From the NCBI RefSeq assembly GCF_041146795.1, contig NC_135187.1, positions 21,149,056 through 21,213,055 on the forward strand: DNA of 64,000 nt, read 5' to 3'. The stretch comes from Maylandia zebra. Its lineage: Eukaryota > Chordata > Actinopteri > Cichliformes > Cichlidae. Of the stretch, positions 23,489-35,089 are shown in pieces. Both the position numbers and the translations under genes were made by a program. Positions within the stretch are counted from its first letter, which is position 1; each line of letters opens with the position of its first letter. The notes under the pieces were generated by a model. It worked only from the letters and a program-made list of their open reading frames with translations, made no database searches and was not told where the DNA came from.

Positions 23489-26400
23489 GTGAGTGCGGGT
23501 TTGTGTTGAGTTGTCACGACAGGACGTTGTGCCCGAGCTGTCAGTGTTGTGTTGGTGTAGTGATGGCTGCTGCTGTGGTTACTGTGTTTGCTTGGTTGGT
23601 AGAAACTGAAGGGCGAGCTGAGGAAGTTTTCATGGTGTACAGTAACAAAAATGTTCACTCACATCGTTGATGTAGTTTGTTTGAGAAACACATTTTCAAC
23701 ATATGTAAACCTTAAAATATGGATCTTTATAGGCACAAGAACTCCATTTAACAACACCCAGAGTGGGGTTTGTGTTCTTTTTTTAAAAAAAAGCAAAACT
23801 TGGCATTAATATCTTGTAATAATTTGGGAAACTGGTTGACAAGCTTTTTAAACTGAACAAAACTGAGCTCCCGACGGTGTGTTTAAAATCTCAGAGCTGT
23901 AAAGTTTTCCACGTAGTCCGTCCTGGTTCCTTTTGCATGTCCTTTCCATACTCGTTGCTGCATGACTCTACAGAATTAGCTTTTCTGTTCTGTTGTTGGC
24001 CGTGAGTAGACATAAAAACAGGGTCATTTGGAAAGAAGAAATGACCTAGGCCACAGCAGTGTGACTATGAGATAACAAACGTGTAATAGTGCGTGTCGTG
24101 TGACCTGATAAAGCCAACAGCAAAATCCCCCAAGTTTGGCTTCCCGTCTACTTTGATGTTTGTATCAACAGCCATCCTTGAGAAGCCCCGTTCGTCTTAT
24201 CTGAAAAAGGACAGAAGATGGTGGCGTTTGGATACGTGCGGTGAGGTGACTCTATTTAGTATCCAAACAACTTGGATGTGTGTGAGGGTGATAAGAGGCA
24301 GGTGCTTTTGGGTCTCCACACGAAAGTGTATGTGTGTACGTGGGGGTAAGGCCACCAAACGAAGCTTCCCTCTCACCTCAGAGTGTTTGTAATCATTGTG
24401 TCTGTAATCACCACCACAATATCCATGTTGTTTGGGGACAACAGTGAGGGAGCGGGCTCGGCACACTCCTCCTCGTTCTGCCTTTTCAACGGATCTCGGC
24501 TGGTGTAAACACAGACACACTCCTGCTACTGACACACAGACACACTCACACACACACACACACCGAAACTGGCCTGCGGTCTTATAAGAATGGGACGTGT
24601 CACCGTGGTGTTTGTGCTGCATGCATTATTTAGGACATAACAGCAGACAGTAGATCTATTGTAATGTTCAACATGAGCAAAACATGACAGCTCAGAGGAA
24701 CAGCAAGGGACATGAGGGAAAATATGGTTTTACAGGAAAAACAAAAGTTTCTCGAGTTTTCGCCCCATTTTTCCTATCGTGATTGCGCAGTATGATGTGT
24801 AACACAAACATAATTAAGTCTTGATGAATTCAAAGTTTACATTTTTTGATCTACAGCCTATAAAAACTGTTATTCACGACCGATCTTCAAGACATTTCTT
24901 CTGTGCCGAAAAAAGAGAAGATGCACAAACAGAAGCGAGACAAAGACACTCGAGCACAGAAAGAGGAAGTTGAAAGAGATAACTATGAACAAAAACTGTG
25001 AAGTTTTCGTGAGTTTGTTTCACAGCAGCACTGCCTACTCACATGCTGCTGCTTAACTCAGCCTGGCATCCAAATGGACTCAATCATTTCACCTCATGTA
25101 AAATGTCAAGTGAACACAGGTCGCAGCACAGATGTAATTCAGTGCATTTTGGAAAGATGTGGTCATTTAAAAATGTAAATTAATGACATCATTCATTCAT
25201 CAGGCTGAGTAAAACCACTCGACCTTCCGGCTGAAGTGGCAGCATGCGCTGGAAAACACTGATAGCTCTATCGGCTGTTTGTGTTTTTCAAGGTTGTCTG
25301 TGACAAACTGCCCCGGCAACCTGCCGCAGCTTTAACAGACCACAAGATGCAATAGATCAGCAGTTGTAGTTACTTCACACAGCTCAAGTGTTTGTTTCGC
25401 AACGAGTTGCTATAAAAGAGACAGAGCCTGATCCTTGTCTGGCAACAATGTCACTCCGTAGGGAGTTAGGTCAATATTAACACACAGCAGTTTCAGGACC
25501 TGGAAACTTTGAAGACTAGGATGCAGGACTGACTTTATCTTTAAAGTGAAATCTCCTCGATATATTGCATCTATAGCATTACATAATTACAAAAAACAAC
25601 TTTTTCTTTCAATTTTCTCCAGTTTTTACATTTGAATCCTCCAACAACCCACAAAATGACAATTCTGAAATAAAGCAGTGTCAAATGATAATATCAGATT
25701 GTTACCAAGTGCCAGTAATCACTAATGCATGTCATATTTTTCAATTTTGAATGAAAGTATTTTTATCAATGTTAGTGCTCTATCACATGACATGCACAAC
25801 AGGGTGATAGTGTCAACTTTAAAGTGGGGTACACAGAAAAGCCTATTGTATCATCAGACAGTGCATCTTTTGTAGCATCTCATATATCAGTGTCATATAT
25901 TGATAACCACAGGCAAAAATATGATTTCTTGTCAAACAAAACAGACGATTGTTGCCCGATTTTGCGGTCTCTCTGAGCTCAGTTTGGTTCAGTTTGATCT
26001 TTGTCAGTTCCTAATTCAGCTGACATGTTTCCATGGGGAAAAAAACCCTTTATCAATCCCATCTCCAATTCTTTGACTCCACTACTGTAGCTTTTATTTA
26101 TTCACAGTTTAAAAACATTTGTTTATTCCATATTTTCCATTTTTTTCTGACTCCTCATGAAGAGAAAGTTTAAACAGGGGGTAGGTGTTGCTGGTTTGCT
26201 CACAGCCAGAGATACGTGCCTGATATGTCCATATTAAGGTTATCTACTCTGAGGGACATCATACAGACCAAAAAGGGGGAAAAAATGTCAGAAGCTGATT
26301 GTTTCAAGCGGTCTGAGTCCTGAGGTTGTGGCTTCAAAGGGTTTACTCTGCACATGGGTTGACTTCATTATTGGAAACTTTGGCCATGCACCAATGTAAG

Positions 26401-29400
26401 AGTTTAGTACAGAAAACAAGGAAAAATAAAATCAGTCCAGTTTACAGTGTGAGTGTAGGAAACGCATGGGAAGTCTAAATAAGTTAGCAACTAGCTAGCT
26501 ATCATAGTGAAGTGTGTAGCAACTAAAACTCCAGAAATAAGCTGTGGAAAAAGTACAAATCTTGCCTCTATAGATGGTGAAATTTATTACTTTGTGAACA
26601 GTTTGTTGCTCAACCTCCAAGTACCCCATAAGCCTCCATCCATCCATTCGCTTCCACTTATCCTTTTCAGGGTTGTGGGGGGCACTGGAGCCTATCCCAG
26701 CTGTCATAGGGCGAGAGGCGGGGTACACTGCAGGGCTAACCATTCGCACTCACTCCCGCATTCACACTTATGGGCAATTTGGATGAATCAATTAACCTAT
26801 CCCCACAAACTGCATGTCTTTGGACGGTGGGAGGAAGCCGGAGTACCCGGAGGGAACCCATGCAAACACAAGGGGACATGCAAACTCCACACAGAAAGAC
26901 CCCGGCCTGATAGTGGAATTGAACTCAGGACCTTCTTGCTGTGCGGCAACAGTGCTAAACACCGTGCCACCGTGCTGCCCACCCCATAAGCCTATTGTAG
27001 TTTTAATTGTAGACATTAGCTTGCTGGAGTCATCGTGTATACAAAGAGTTTCTCTGTATGAAACATGATGTGTCACATGGACAATCTAACATGTTACCTT
27101 TCACTGGTTGTGCAGTAATTGAGTTTTCCTTCATTCCTTCTCCCACCACCTGCATCAACTCAGAGGTCAGCTCCGAACTGATTCACATTGATCCGTCGGT
27201 GAGGCATGTCACTGAAGGGGACTCTGTGTTCCTGTCTGTGAAAACCAACTTTTCACCGGACAAAGCAGAATTTCAGGGAACTTGGTGTCACACCGGGATG
27301 AGCAGCACCAAGCCCAGGATTTTGGTGACATTCACCAAAAAAAATACAATCTTAAGCATGAAGCACCGTGACCACCTCGTCTTCAACAACTCCACCTTTT
27401 CTTTGGAAATCAAGAACTTAAACAGAAAAGATGAAGGAGATTATCACTTGAGCATCAACATAAAGCATGATAACAAACCAGGAGACATTGAAGAGGAGAA
27501 AACCATTCGTGTAACCGTAGATGGTGAGTTGCATGTTTCTCAGACCTTATCTTTCCCATAATTTAATTTTATTAATTAGCCATTGCTCAGATATTAATTG
27601 TTTCTTGCCTTCCACCCCTGACTAGTTCCCGTGTCCAAACCAGCCATTGAGAAGAGCCCTTCCTATGCAGTCATTGAGGACAAAGCAAACGTCACCTTGA
27701 CTTGTTCTGTTGAGAACGGAACAAGAGTTATGTTTAAGTGGTTCAGGGATAATGTTGCATTGGGTCCCAGTGACAGATACCACTACTCCCAAGATAACTC
27801 CACACTGTTAATCAGCCCTGTGAGAAAAGAGGACAAGGGAAGTTATCACTGTGTGGCCAGCAACCCGGTCACCCGGGGCCAACACAGCAGGGCTGCGGAA
27901 CTCAACGTCTACTGTGAGTAGCTGTAGCTTATTCTTCGGTTTCTGAACCCTGTAATGACTGTGTTCACGTCTGAGAGCTGCTTTATAAAGGTTTTTATTT
28001 TATAGAAACAATTAAAAATCTAAAATGTCACATATGTGTTCCTGTACTCATCCTAAACCTTGTTGTTTTCTCTTCTCCAGAATAGCTGGAAATGTTGGGT
28101 CATGTGTAAATTTTAGTGAGATCAGCCTACTTACTATCAGCTTAAAAACAAACAAAAAAAAAAACATGTGCCTGTTATGGGATGGTATTTGCATGGGAGC
28201 AGACTTATCTTACAGAGCTCCTCTGTTCTACTATAAACGGCGTAGATGCACTGATAGACTTTATTGGATGTGCCAGTATGAGGCTGAACTGAGAACGTAC
28301 TGCATGCGTAATTTTTCCTGGGTATTCGTTTTAATGCATTTAAATATTTACAAAACAGACGACTTTGTATTGAAGCGTGACAAAAGAAAGGCGTCGTAGG
28401 TTTTGTCTACAGCTTCCTGCACATTTTTACCTCCACCTCTTTAGTCTTGTGTGTTGTTCTCATCTTGGCGGTGACATCATTTTTGTTTGCATAGGCAGAT
28501 CGTGTTTGTGTTTCAACCTGCAGGAAGCACTCTTGGTTTCTTTCAGTTTTACTGTATTGAGTTTCTAGTAAAGCCGGTCTCCTTCTAATGTTTGCTTTCA
28601 CTGGAAAATGCAATAAAAAACCAGCTGATAGTGAACTGGGCTGTTTGCTACTAATAGCTAATTGCTACTACAGTAATTCTCGTTTAACAGATAATTTTCT
28701 TATTTAACAGTTGGGTTTTATCTAAAATGTATATTAATATGTTTGTGAATAATATGCTTGACTGTGTTGGAAAAAGACAATTCTTATTTTAAGTTAGAGT
28801 AGTGCGCTTTCTCGACAGCCCACGTTCGGTGCTGTGCTAGTCCACCCCCGCCTCACCTAGGTCTCAGTGTTCTCCACTGGCACTGTCAACACACCCACCC
28901 GTATTTATCCCACTACTCCGTGTACAGACCTGTGACCCTGTATTTAGAAACTCACTTTTCTTACCCTGCTTTCCTCTGCTACCCAATCATGCCTTAGAGC
29001 TGGATGGTTCATGAAAATTACCCACAAAGCAACATCTCACCAGCAAACTGTCATGTTTTTCTCACTCTCCACCGGCCCACACAGATGGCCCTTACAACCT
29101 TGAGGTGAACTCTGTCCAGGGCCTGCGCACAGGGGAGGTGTTCACCATCAACCCTGGGGAGCTGGTCTTCTTTGAATGCCAGGCTGACTCCAACCCACCT
29201 AACAACTATGTGTGGATCTCCAAGACCCGCAATGCAACTCAGATTGTCACAGAGGGCCCTCGGCTAGAGGTGCGCTCCTACAGACTGGCCCAGGCTGAAG
29301 AGTACCTTTGCCGTGCCTTCAACAACGTGACGCAAAAGCAGGACGAAGCCCAGTTTACTCTGGTGGTGGCCAGCTTGGGAACAGGTGGGTAGAGGGTGGA

Positions 29401-32295
29401 ACATGGCAAAAGGGAGGAGAGCGTGGGTAGGTTTTGGGAATCCTCTAAGATAAACACTCTGCAAACAGTGTGTCACGCCAAACGCAGAAGAGCTGGGTGA
29501 GCGTTTCGAGATAATCCTTGCCAATGATAAGCACTGACCACCTTTTGGGAACAGTTAGGGAGAGAAAATACTATAACTGGAGCATTACACTGCGTAAAAG
29601 CTGACAAGTCAGACCAGGTTATGGCTATAATGAAATATACAGTACATTATTATAAAACTAAGGTTATATCTGTGTTGCTAGGCTCCAGTACCTGCAGCAT
29701 GTATTTAAGTTCAGTGGCTGGGAAAGTAAACACTGGATAACAGCTGTTATGTTTGTTGACAAGGTTTTATAGCATATGGAGTTTCTGTGTGCTGAATGCA
29801 ACATTAATATGTTGCCTGGGTGATACTGAGAAAAGGACATTTATGATTACTGCTGATACTGGCTGATTTAACACGTTGTTTAAGGAGACAACAGATGCCC
29901 TTTTTTTATTGACATCGAAATCTTTTAAATCTTTTCTGATGATTACAGTTTTAAATTCAAGCATTTTACAGACATGTTAGCCACTGTGGAAGGCTATACT
30001 ATCTACTGTCTGTAAAAGAGGATGATTTATTTATGTATTTATTTTGGCACCTGACCTGATCATATTTAGATAAATTGTGGATAAGAGAGTGTAGTTCCAT
30101 ATTTTCAGCTAATGCTTGCTAGCTTGGTTAGTTAGCATTGTACCTTGGTTTGGTTAGATACCTGCTAATTAATGGTAACACATAAATAAAATTGGTTTCA
30201 TTTCTCAAGAAAAATAAAAAACAAAACAGACCACAGCTTAAACACATTGCAACAAACAATAGTTTCCAGGAAACTGTTATAAATGTCAAGTTCAGTAACT
30301 TCATTTAGCTAAAGTGCTACCTAAAAGACAGCTAGCTAGATACCGTTAGCCTTTATCTTAACTCACTGGCTACTAAAAAAAACCATCATACATAAAATTT
30401 AACACATTTTAAACTGAAAAGTAAATTTCACTAAAGCCTTTGTTTGCTTGTTTTTGTAGCCGACTTCAATATCCCTGAGATATCTCACTGCAAGACACAA
30501 AAGCACGATTTCAATAACACATCTCAGATTTCTATGTGATAAACAGATGCTGCTTCAGTAAATGAAAGAAAATGTTACAAAAAACTTTCTTTTAGCTCAT
30601 TGGCCAGAATTTCCTGTATTCATAAAATATACATAGTAAATAGTGAAAAAAATAACATGAAAATTGCAATTTAATTGTTTATCTGTTAGTTAATTACTTT
30701 GTTGAAGTATAAAGGGCCACTGCACAGGAATCTTAAATTTGGGAAAACTATGAAAATAAAGTTTACGTTTTCCAAAGCTGTCCAGTGGGCCAGGTTGGGG
30801 GCTGTTTTTTGCCCCCCGGCACCAAGACCAACTTGTTAACTCTGTCATTCCTACAAAACTGGATTACTTTCAAATGTGTGTTCATGTATCATTCATGTGA
30901 CTGTTGTTCATTAACAGGGAAAGAGAAGCACACCCAAGAGGGTAACTCTGTATCACCGCTGGCAGTCATTACTGTCTGCTCTTTTTTTGTCATTGGCCTT
31001 ATGCTGCTGTTCTTCCTCAGGAGAACCTGTCATCCAAAGAGAGGTTAGATACTGTTTTCTTCTGTTGCTTTGGGAAGCACTTTTTTTACAGAACCATATT
31101 TGTTTTTAATCCCTGTGAGTTCAATTTTTCTTTCCCCCTGGTTTCCAAGCTCTTGAATGTGGAATTTAATAAACCTTTTCCACAGCAGTCATTTTGACTT
31201 GAAATGTAATTAGAAATGGTATTAATTAATGTCATTAGTAACACGTGTGTTTGCCTACTTTTTCATGTGGAAAAAACAAAAACAAACAAAAAAAAGAAAA
31301 TGTTACTGGGAAAATGTAAATGACTTGCAAATGTTAGATTAAAGGAAACAAGGGCAAAGTAACTTCTTTATTTGAGGAAGTGAAGGTCACATTTGTTATG
31401 CTGTCGCTTGCATGCGTGACTTTATATTTTTCTCTCTTTCTCATTCCCGTTCCCCTCTCTTTTATCACCAGTGCTTATGAGCATTTACAACAAGTAAGAA
31501 CCTTTATTATGAAATTATTTCAAAAATCTACCATTGTGTCTTTTCCCCACATAAGCTTCAATTAACATTTTTATTTTTTCTGAGCAGACCGTTTTCAGAG
31601 CAGAAACGACCACATCGTTCAGGTAAACGTCTTTTTTGTTCACAGATTATTCATTTTTCCCTCTTACTGTCAAAAACATTAATTATTAGTGATCCCCGCA
31701 TAATAACTCTCATATTTATTTATACACATGCATTATATCATATTTAACAAGGAACTGGATTGGAAATAGTAGATGAACAGGGCATTTACTGGACAAATCA
31801 GCTTCAAAAAAGCAAGTTTGAAAGCTAAACAACTTAACTGACCTTAACTCAAACAAGATAAGGAGAATTTAACTCAGATTAGAGCAGTTTTATTTTTTTA
31901 GATTTATGACATCATATAATTTACCATGCCATTATAAAGTCTGACAGGCTTTAGACATTAACAGCTGTACTGTAGCAAATGTTTTGCTCTGATTTATCAA
32001 AATGTGTATCAACAGGTCACGAGGATGCAACCGAGGACTTTGGCATCTACGAGTTCGTCTCCATACCTGGGAAGACGGAATCTACACAGGTATTTTCACA
32101 ACCAACGAAGCAGCAACACTAATTTTGTCCAAAATCCTTTGTTTTTATAATGCTTTTAATTTGCACGTACGACTAATCCACCAGGCATCGTGCAGATCTT
32201 TGGCTCGTCTCGAATCGATTCAAGATATGCATACTACTATCTACGATGTGATCAGACACGTTCCTGAAACTCCGAGTCACAGTTTGCTGAAGTAA
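23422..32295 (+). CDS. hepacam2: hepacam2, HEPACAM family member 2 (nine coding exons)
   Basis: The joined exons 23422-23488, 27164-27523, 27626-27913, 29085-29384, 30918-31043, 31472-31493, 31588-31622, 32016-32089 and 32185-32295 give 1383 nt, or 460 residues plus stop, with every intron bordered by GT and AG and phases that agree. The layout is a signal peptide (1-22), a V-type Ig domain (about 23-142), two C2-type Ig domains (143-238 and 239-338), a membrane span (353-372) and a cytoplasmic tail ending in an FGIYEF and IYDVIRH motif region. Length and order match mammalian HEPACAM2 (about 462 residues), and the YGPY-L-VNS and GHEDA-DFGIYEF blocks are diagnostic from memory. Family knowledge: a type I adhesion-like protein linked to epithelial secretory cells and, in mammals, to centrosome and spindle poles. 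vps50 lies downstream on the same strand. Confidence 0.95.
26636..26980 (-). mobile_element. SINE with 13-bp target duplication in hepacam2 intron 1
   Basis: On the minus strand it starts GGGCAGCACGGTGGCACGG and contains a tRNA-like GGTCCTGAGTTCAATTCC box B. The body has CTTTCTGTGTGGAGTTTGCA and CAAAGACATGCAGTTTGTGG, and it ends in a GGATGGATGGA tail. The 13-mer accccataagcct is directly repeated at 26623-26635 and 26981-26993, exactly bounding the element. The perfect duplication indicates a fairly recent insertion. Family name not asserted. Confidence 0.88.
27164..27523 (+). CDS. hepacam2: hepacam2 exon 2 (V-type Ig domain)
   Basis: The acceptor is a strong pyrimidine tract ending ACTCAG at 27163 and the donor is GTGAGT at 27524. 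The domain shows ELIHIDPSVRHVTEGDSVFL, then GTWCHTG and DEGDYHLSINI. The positions where canonical V domains carry the disulfide cysteines are occupied by other residues (Ser in FLSVKT, Leu in YHLSI), a feature shared with mammalian HEPACAM2. An upstream AG at 27114 is an alternative acceptor with a weaker tract. Confidence 0.88.
27626..27913 (+). CDS. hepacam2: hepacam2 exon 3 (C2-type Ig domain)
   Basis: 288 nt, phase 1 at both ends. Canonical Ig residues are present: Cys in VTLTCSV, Trp in FKWFRD and the Tyr-x-Cys in GSYHCVA. Two N-glycosylation sequons (NVT, NST) are visible. Flanked by CTAG acceptor and GTGAGT donor. Confidence 0.95.
27924..29084 (+). other. hepacam2 intron 3
   Basis: No repeat or extra exon recognised. 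Frames in this interval have no donor/acceptor support. Confidence 0.6.
29085..29384 (+). CDS. hepacam2: hepacam2 exon 4 (membrane-proximal Ig domain)
   Basis: 300 nt, phase 1 at both ends, encoding YGPYNLEVNSVQG, then Cys in FFECQADS, Trp in YVWIS and Cys in EYLCRAFNN. Sequons NAT and NVT are present. This is the exon most similar to the mammalian protein. Confidence 0.96.
29385..30917 (+). other. hepacam2 intron 4
   Basis: AT-rich, no transposon or exon recognised. Confidence 0.6.
30918..31043 (+). CDS. hepacam2: hepacam2 exon 5 (membrane span)
   Basis: It encodes a polar stalk (KEKHTQEGNSVSP), a hydrophobic span (LAVITVCSFFVIGLMLLFFL) and a basic stop-transfer RRTCHPKR. The acceptor is TTAACAG and the donor is the weaker GTTAGA. 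Confidence 0.92.
31472..31493 (+). CDS. hepacam2: hepacam2 exon 6 (22-nt microexon)
   Basis: A pyrimidine-rich acceptor ending ATCACCAG precedes 22 nt coding VLMSIYN plus two bases, followed by GTAAGA. It is required to shift the phase from 1 to 2 so that exon 7 joins in frame, and the mammalian protein has a comparable juxtamembrane insertion (recalled). Confidence 0.75.
31588..31622 (+). CDS. hepacam2: hepacam2 exon 7 (35-nt exon)
   Basis: An acceptor TGAGCAG and donor GTAAAC bound 35 nt coding KPFSEQKRPHRS. It converts phase 2 back to phase 1 for exon 8. Confidence 0.78.
32016..32089 (+). CDS. hepacam2: hepacam2 exon 8 (conserved cytoplasmic motif)
   Basis: 74 nt coding GHEDATEDFGIYEFVSIPGK and TESTQ, ending in phase 0 at a GTATTT donor. 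The acidic block with FGIYEF is the hallmark of the tail. Confidence 0.92.
32185..32295 (+). CDS. hepacam2: hepacam2 exon 9 (terminal coding exon)
   Basis: The acceptor ATCCACCAG precedes 36 codons and a TAA. The segment HTTIYDVIRHVPE matches the end of the mammalian tail, with a tyrosine in a YxxI-type context. Confidence 0.92.
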   Translation, partial: ASCRSLARLESIQDMHTTIYDVIRHVPETPSHSLLK

Positions 32296-33095
32296 AGTCT
32301 GGCTGGAGAGCGGAGATGGAACTTTAAATGGTTTAACTTGAAGACTTCATGTTGTAGCTTTATTCTCTTAAGTCTCTGTTATCAAAGCCTGAAGCACTGG
32401 TTTTGGTGGCCTGGTTTTTTGCACAAGGGATGAAGGAGACTTGTGGGATTACACAACCTGATAGTGCACTGCTGTTGACGAGAGTTTTGGACGGATGTTA
32501 AGTGTATTTTGCTGACATTGGTGTGAAATGAAAATGTATGTTCAGCTCATTTTTATTTTTTCTGTGAAAGCATAACTGAAGTTAAAAACCTTTTGTTTTC
32601 TGTTTTAAGGTGAAGATTATATAAAACTAAGCAAATTAGAAGTATTCAGTTTTACCTTATTTTGAAGATTTTCTAATGCATCCAAGGTGCCGAAATTGCC
32701 ACATTCCTTGATTTATTATTTAAAATGTAGATGAAAAAAAACCCATGAATATTATCATTTTAATTTAGCGTTCCCTGCTGACAGAGTATATTTTGTGAGA
32801 AGTGTTATAATTAATGCAGTACGAAATATATATTCAGGTTAACTGTAAATATTGTACATGGATTATCCAGCAGATTCTTTATACATATTATTCTATTCCT
32901 ATGTTTCACTCTAATCTATTTATTCCTATTAAAACTTTCAGCCCTGCTTCCCCAAATGTAGCATTTTCTCTCTTCTCATAATGGACACAATGAAATGCTC
33001 AATGAAAAGACAATGATAAGGAATTCGTAATTCATTATTGTACAGTTTGCATTCACATGTTTGTTTTGTACTTTATTAAAAATATAACTGTTTAC
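32296..33095 (+). other. hepacam2: hepacam2 3' UTR with candidate polyadenylation signals
   Basis: AT-rich sequence follows the stop. ATTAAA signals occur at 32928-32933 and 33075-33080; either could direct cleavage. No canonical AATAAA is closer. The exact transcript end is undetermined. Confidence 0.55.
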
Positions 33096-33099
33096 TACT

Positions 33100-34510
33100 C
33101 TGGTCAATTGGAGTATGCGCTGTTTGCTGACATCAAACAAGGACAATGTACTCTAATCTGCGAATTCTGCAATTATGTCCGTATTTTTGCTTTAGTTTGC
33201 CTTTTTTTTTGTAAAAAGGCAAAAGCAGTAATGGCTTGAAATGAACATTTGTTCTTTCACACTTCCTGGAAAAAAAGAATAGCTGAAGCCAGCAAAGCTG
33301 TCAGTTGTTCTGTTGCTTCACAGTCCGTCTTTGTCTGATGTCTTGGCTGTAATCTCTCTCCCCGCAAGAGTTGTGCTTGCAGTCCCAACACTGCTGCAGA
33401 GCGCTAGCTTCTTTCAGCCTCGCTGTATTGGTATGCTGTGTACCTGATAGAGATAGGCAGCGACAGACGGATGGTTCAGCATGTGGCGTAGTGCCCTCCA
33501 CCTGCTCCCGCTGACACCTTGTCACGAGTAGATAGAAACGAGTGTGCGCTTGCTCCTGTTTGTGTGCGCGCGCATACATATATGTGTTGTGGACAGAAGA
33601 AGAAATACAGAAATACAAATAAAGGGGCAAGCGTGGAGAGAAAGTCAGAAGTAGAGTGATTCATTTAGAAAGCGGAGGCCAAATTTTTATATGCAGCTCA
33701 TTAGAAATGCTCCAAGTTTGCCAACCTTGGAGAGTGAATCACGTAAAGGAACTATTATGCAGCTTATTATCACCACACTGTTGTATACTCATTATGTGGT
33801 ACCATGCTGAGTGCATCTTTTCAGTGTGTGAAATGCTATAGCACAAAATGCTGGCTACTATAGTAAATTATTATCAAACTGTAGTTGTTTCTTTTTTATC
33901 CCATGAACATTAAGTCTAGAACTCCTGCTGAATTCTAAGGTGTGACATATCACGACGCTCTCCTGCATAACAACAAGTTGTTTATTAAATCTTGGTCTAA
34001 TTTTAGCTGTTGAACTGACCAGCCGAGTGTGCTGTGTCTTTGTGGTGGCATCTCCGGGTAGGGGTTGCCATCTGTTCCGTCTCAGTGTATACTTAAAGGG
34101 AGGCTCCACACTGTGGATGACTGCCTGACAAACAACAGTGGAGTAAATTCACCTAAGGAGAGCGACCTCACCTTCATTTGACTGGGAAATAGCCTGAGGC
34201 ATCATTAACCAGGAACTAGAGCTCACAGTGCCTGCTGTGTGCAGCACGCTGCCTCCTTTTAACCAAGCACAGCCCGACATAAAACCTAAGGGGGCAATTA
34301 CAAAGCAAGCTGAATAGGTCTGTGTGTGCTGTTTTGGGAATGATTTGGAACAGTTTACAATGCAGAGCCTGGCATAACTGCTTGCTTGGCAGAGATGGAC
34401 CTGCGTGGCACTGAATCTGTGGTGACAGCGGGCAAATTCTTGGTCATGAAAGGAAATTTGCTGCACTAAGGAAAGCCTGCTTTATTGTGTTAACCTGTAT
34501 GTATATAATG
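33100..34510. other. intergenic DNA between hepacam2 and vps50, no gene seen
   Basis: No exon or mobile element could be recognised. A short CG/TG-alternating patch (GTGTGCGCGCGCATACATATATG) lies near 33560. Confidence 0.5.
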
Positions 34511-34514
34511 TGTA

Positions 34515-34626
34515 TAAGATAAGATAAGATAAGATAGAACTTTATTAATCCCTCGGGTGGGTTCCTCTGGGAAATTCGACTTCCAAAAAAAGCACAGCAA
34601 CGACCAAAGTTACAGTTACAGAACTG

Positions 34627-34695
<69 letters not shown>

Positions 34696-34975
34696 AATAC
34701 AGAGACAAATATAAATAAAATATACAAAGGGGATAAATAGAATAAATAGGAATAAAAAAATAAAAATACAAGTGAATTGCACATTTCAAGTATTGAGTCT
34801 ATTGCACTGTTGACTATTTACAAAAAGTATTGCACAAGGTATTGTACAGTGAGGTGCAGAGGCACTACAGCTTACAGATATACAGACAGTGGCTGTAGAA
34901 TTAAAAGGAAATTCTACTTTATTCTTAGGAATAAAACAAACCCTGGAGCTGTTCGGAAACCGGCCCATGTGTTGT
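34515..34975 (-). mobile_element. LINE/SINE 3'-end remnant with (GATAA)n tail and microsatellite
   Basis: The plus strand reads AAGATAAGATAAGATAGAAC, then TTTATTAATCCCTCGGGTGG and GGGAAATTCGACTTCC, the complement of a common fish retroposon 3' end with a pentanucleotide tail. A (TA)n(CA)n microsatellite at 34630-34695 interrupts it. The following GTATTGCACAAGGTATTGTACAG words belong to the same repeat type. Confidence 0.5.
34630..34695. repeat. (TA)n(CA)n microsatellite
   Basis: TATATATATATA followed by about 24 CA units and ATATAT. Confidence 0.93.
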
Positions 34976-35089
34976 ACTGATAATAACTTCAACATTATCA
35001 CACACCTTATATTTTATTCATTAATTGTTTTAATTGAATCATTAGCATAGAAACATGTGTATAGGTTGATATGTAAGGCGTGCACATTA

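Noticed and set aside
27115..27163. Earlier acceptor for hepacam2 exon 2 (AG at 27114)
   Set aside because: It keeps the frame and would add 17 residues, but its pyrimidine tract is weaker and the added residues have no counterpart in the recalled mammalian protein.
28025..28570. Frames in hepacam2 intron 3 as an alternative exon
   Set aside because: No consensus acceptor/donor pair in compatible phase and no Ig-like residues.
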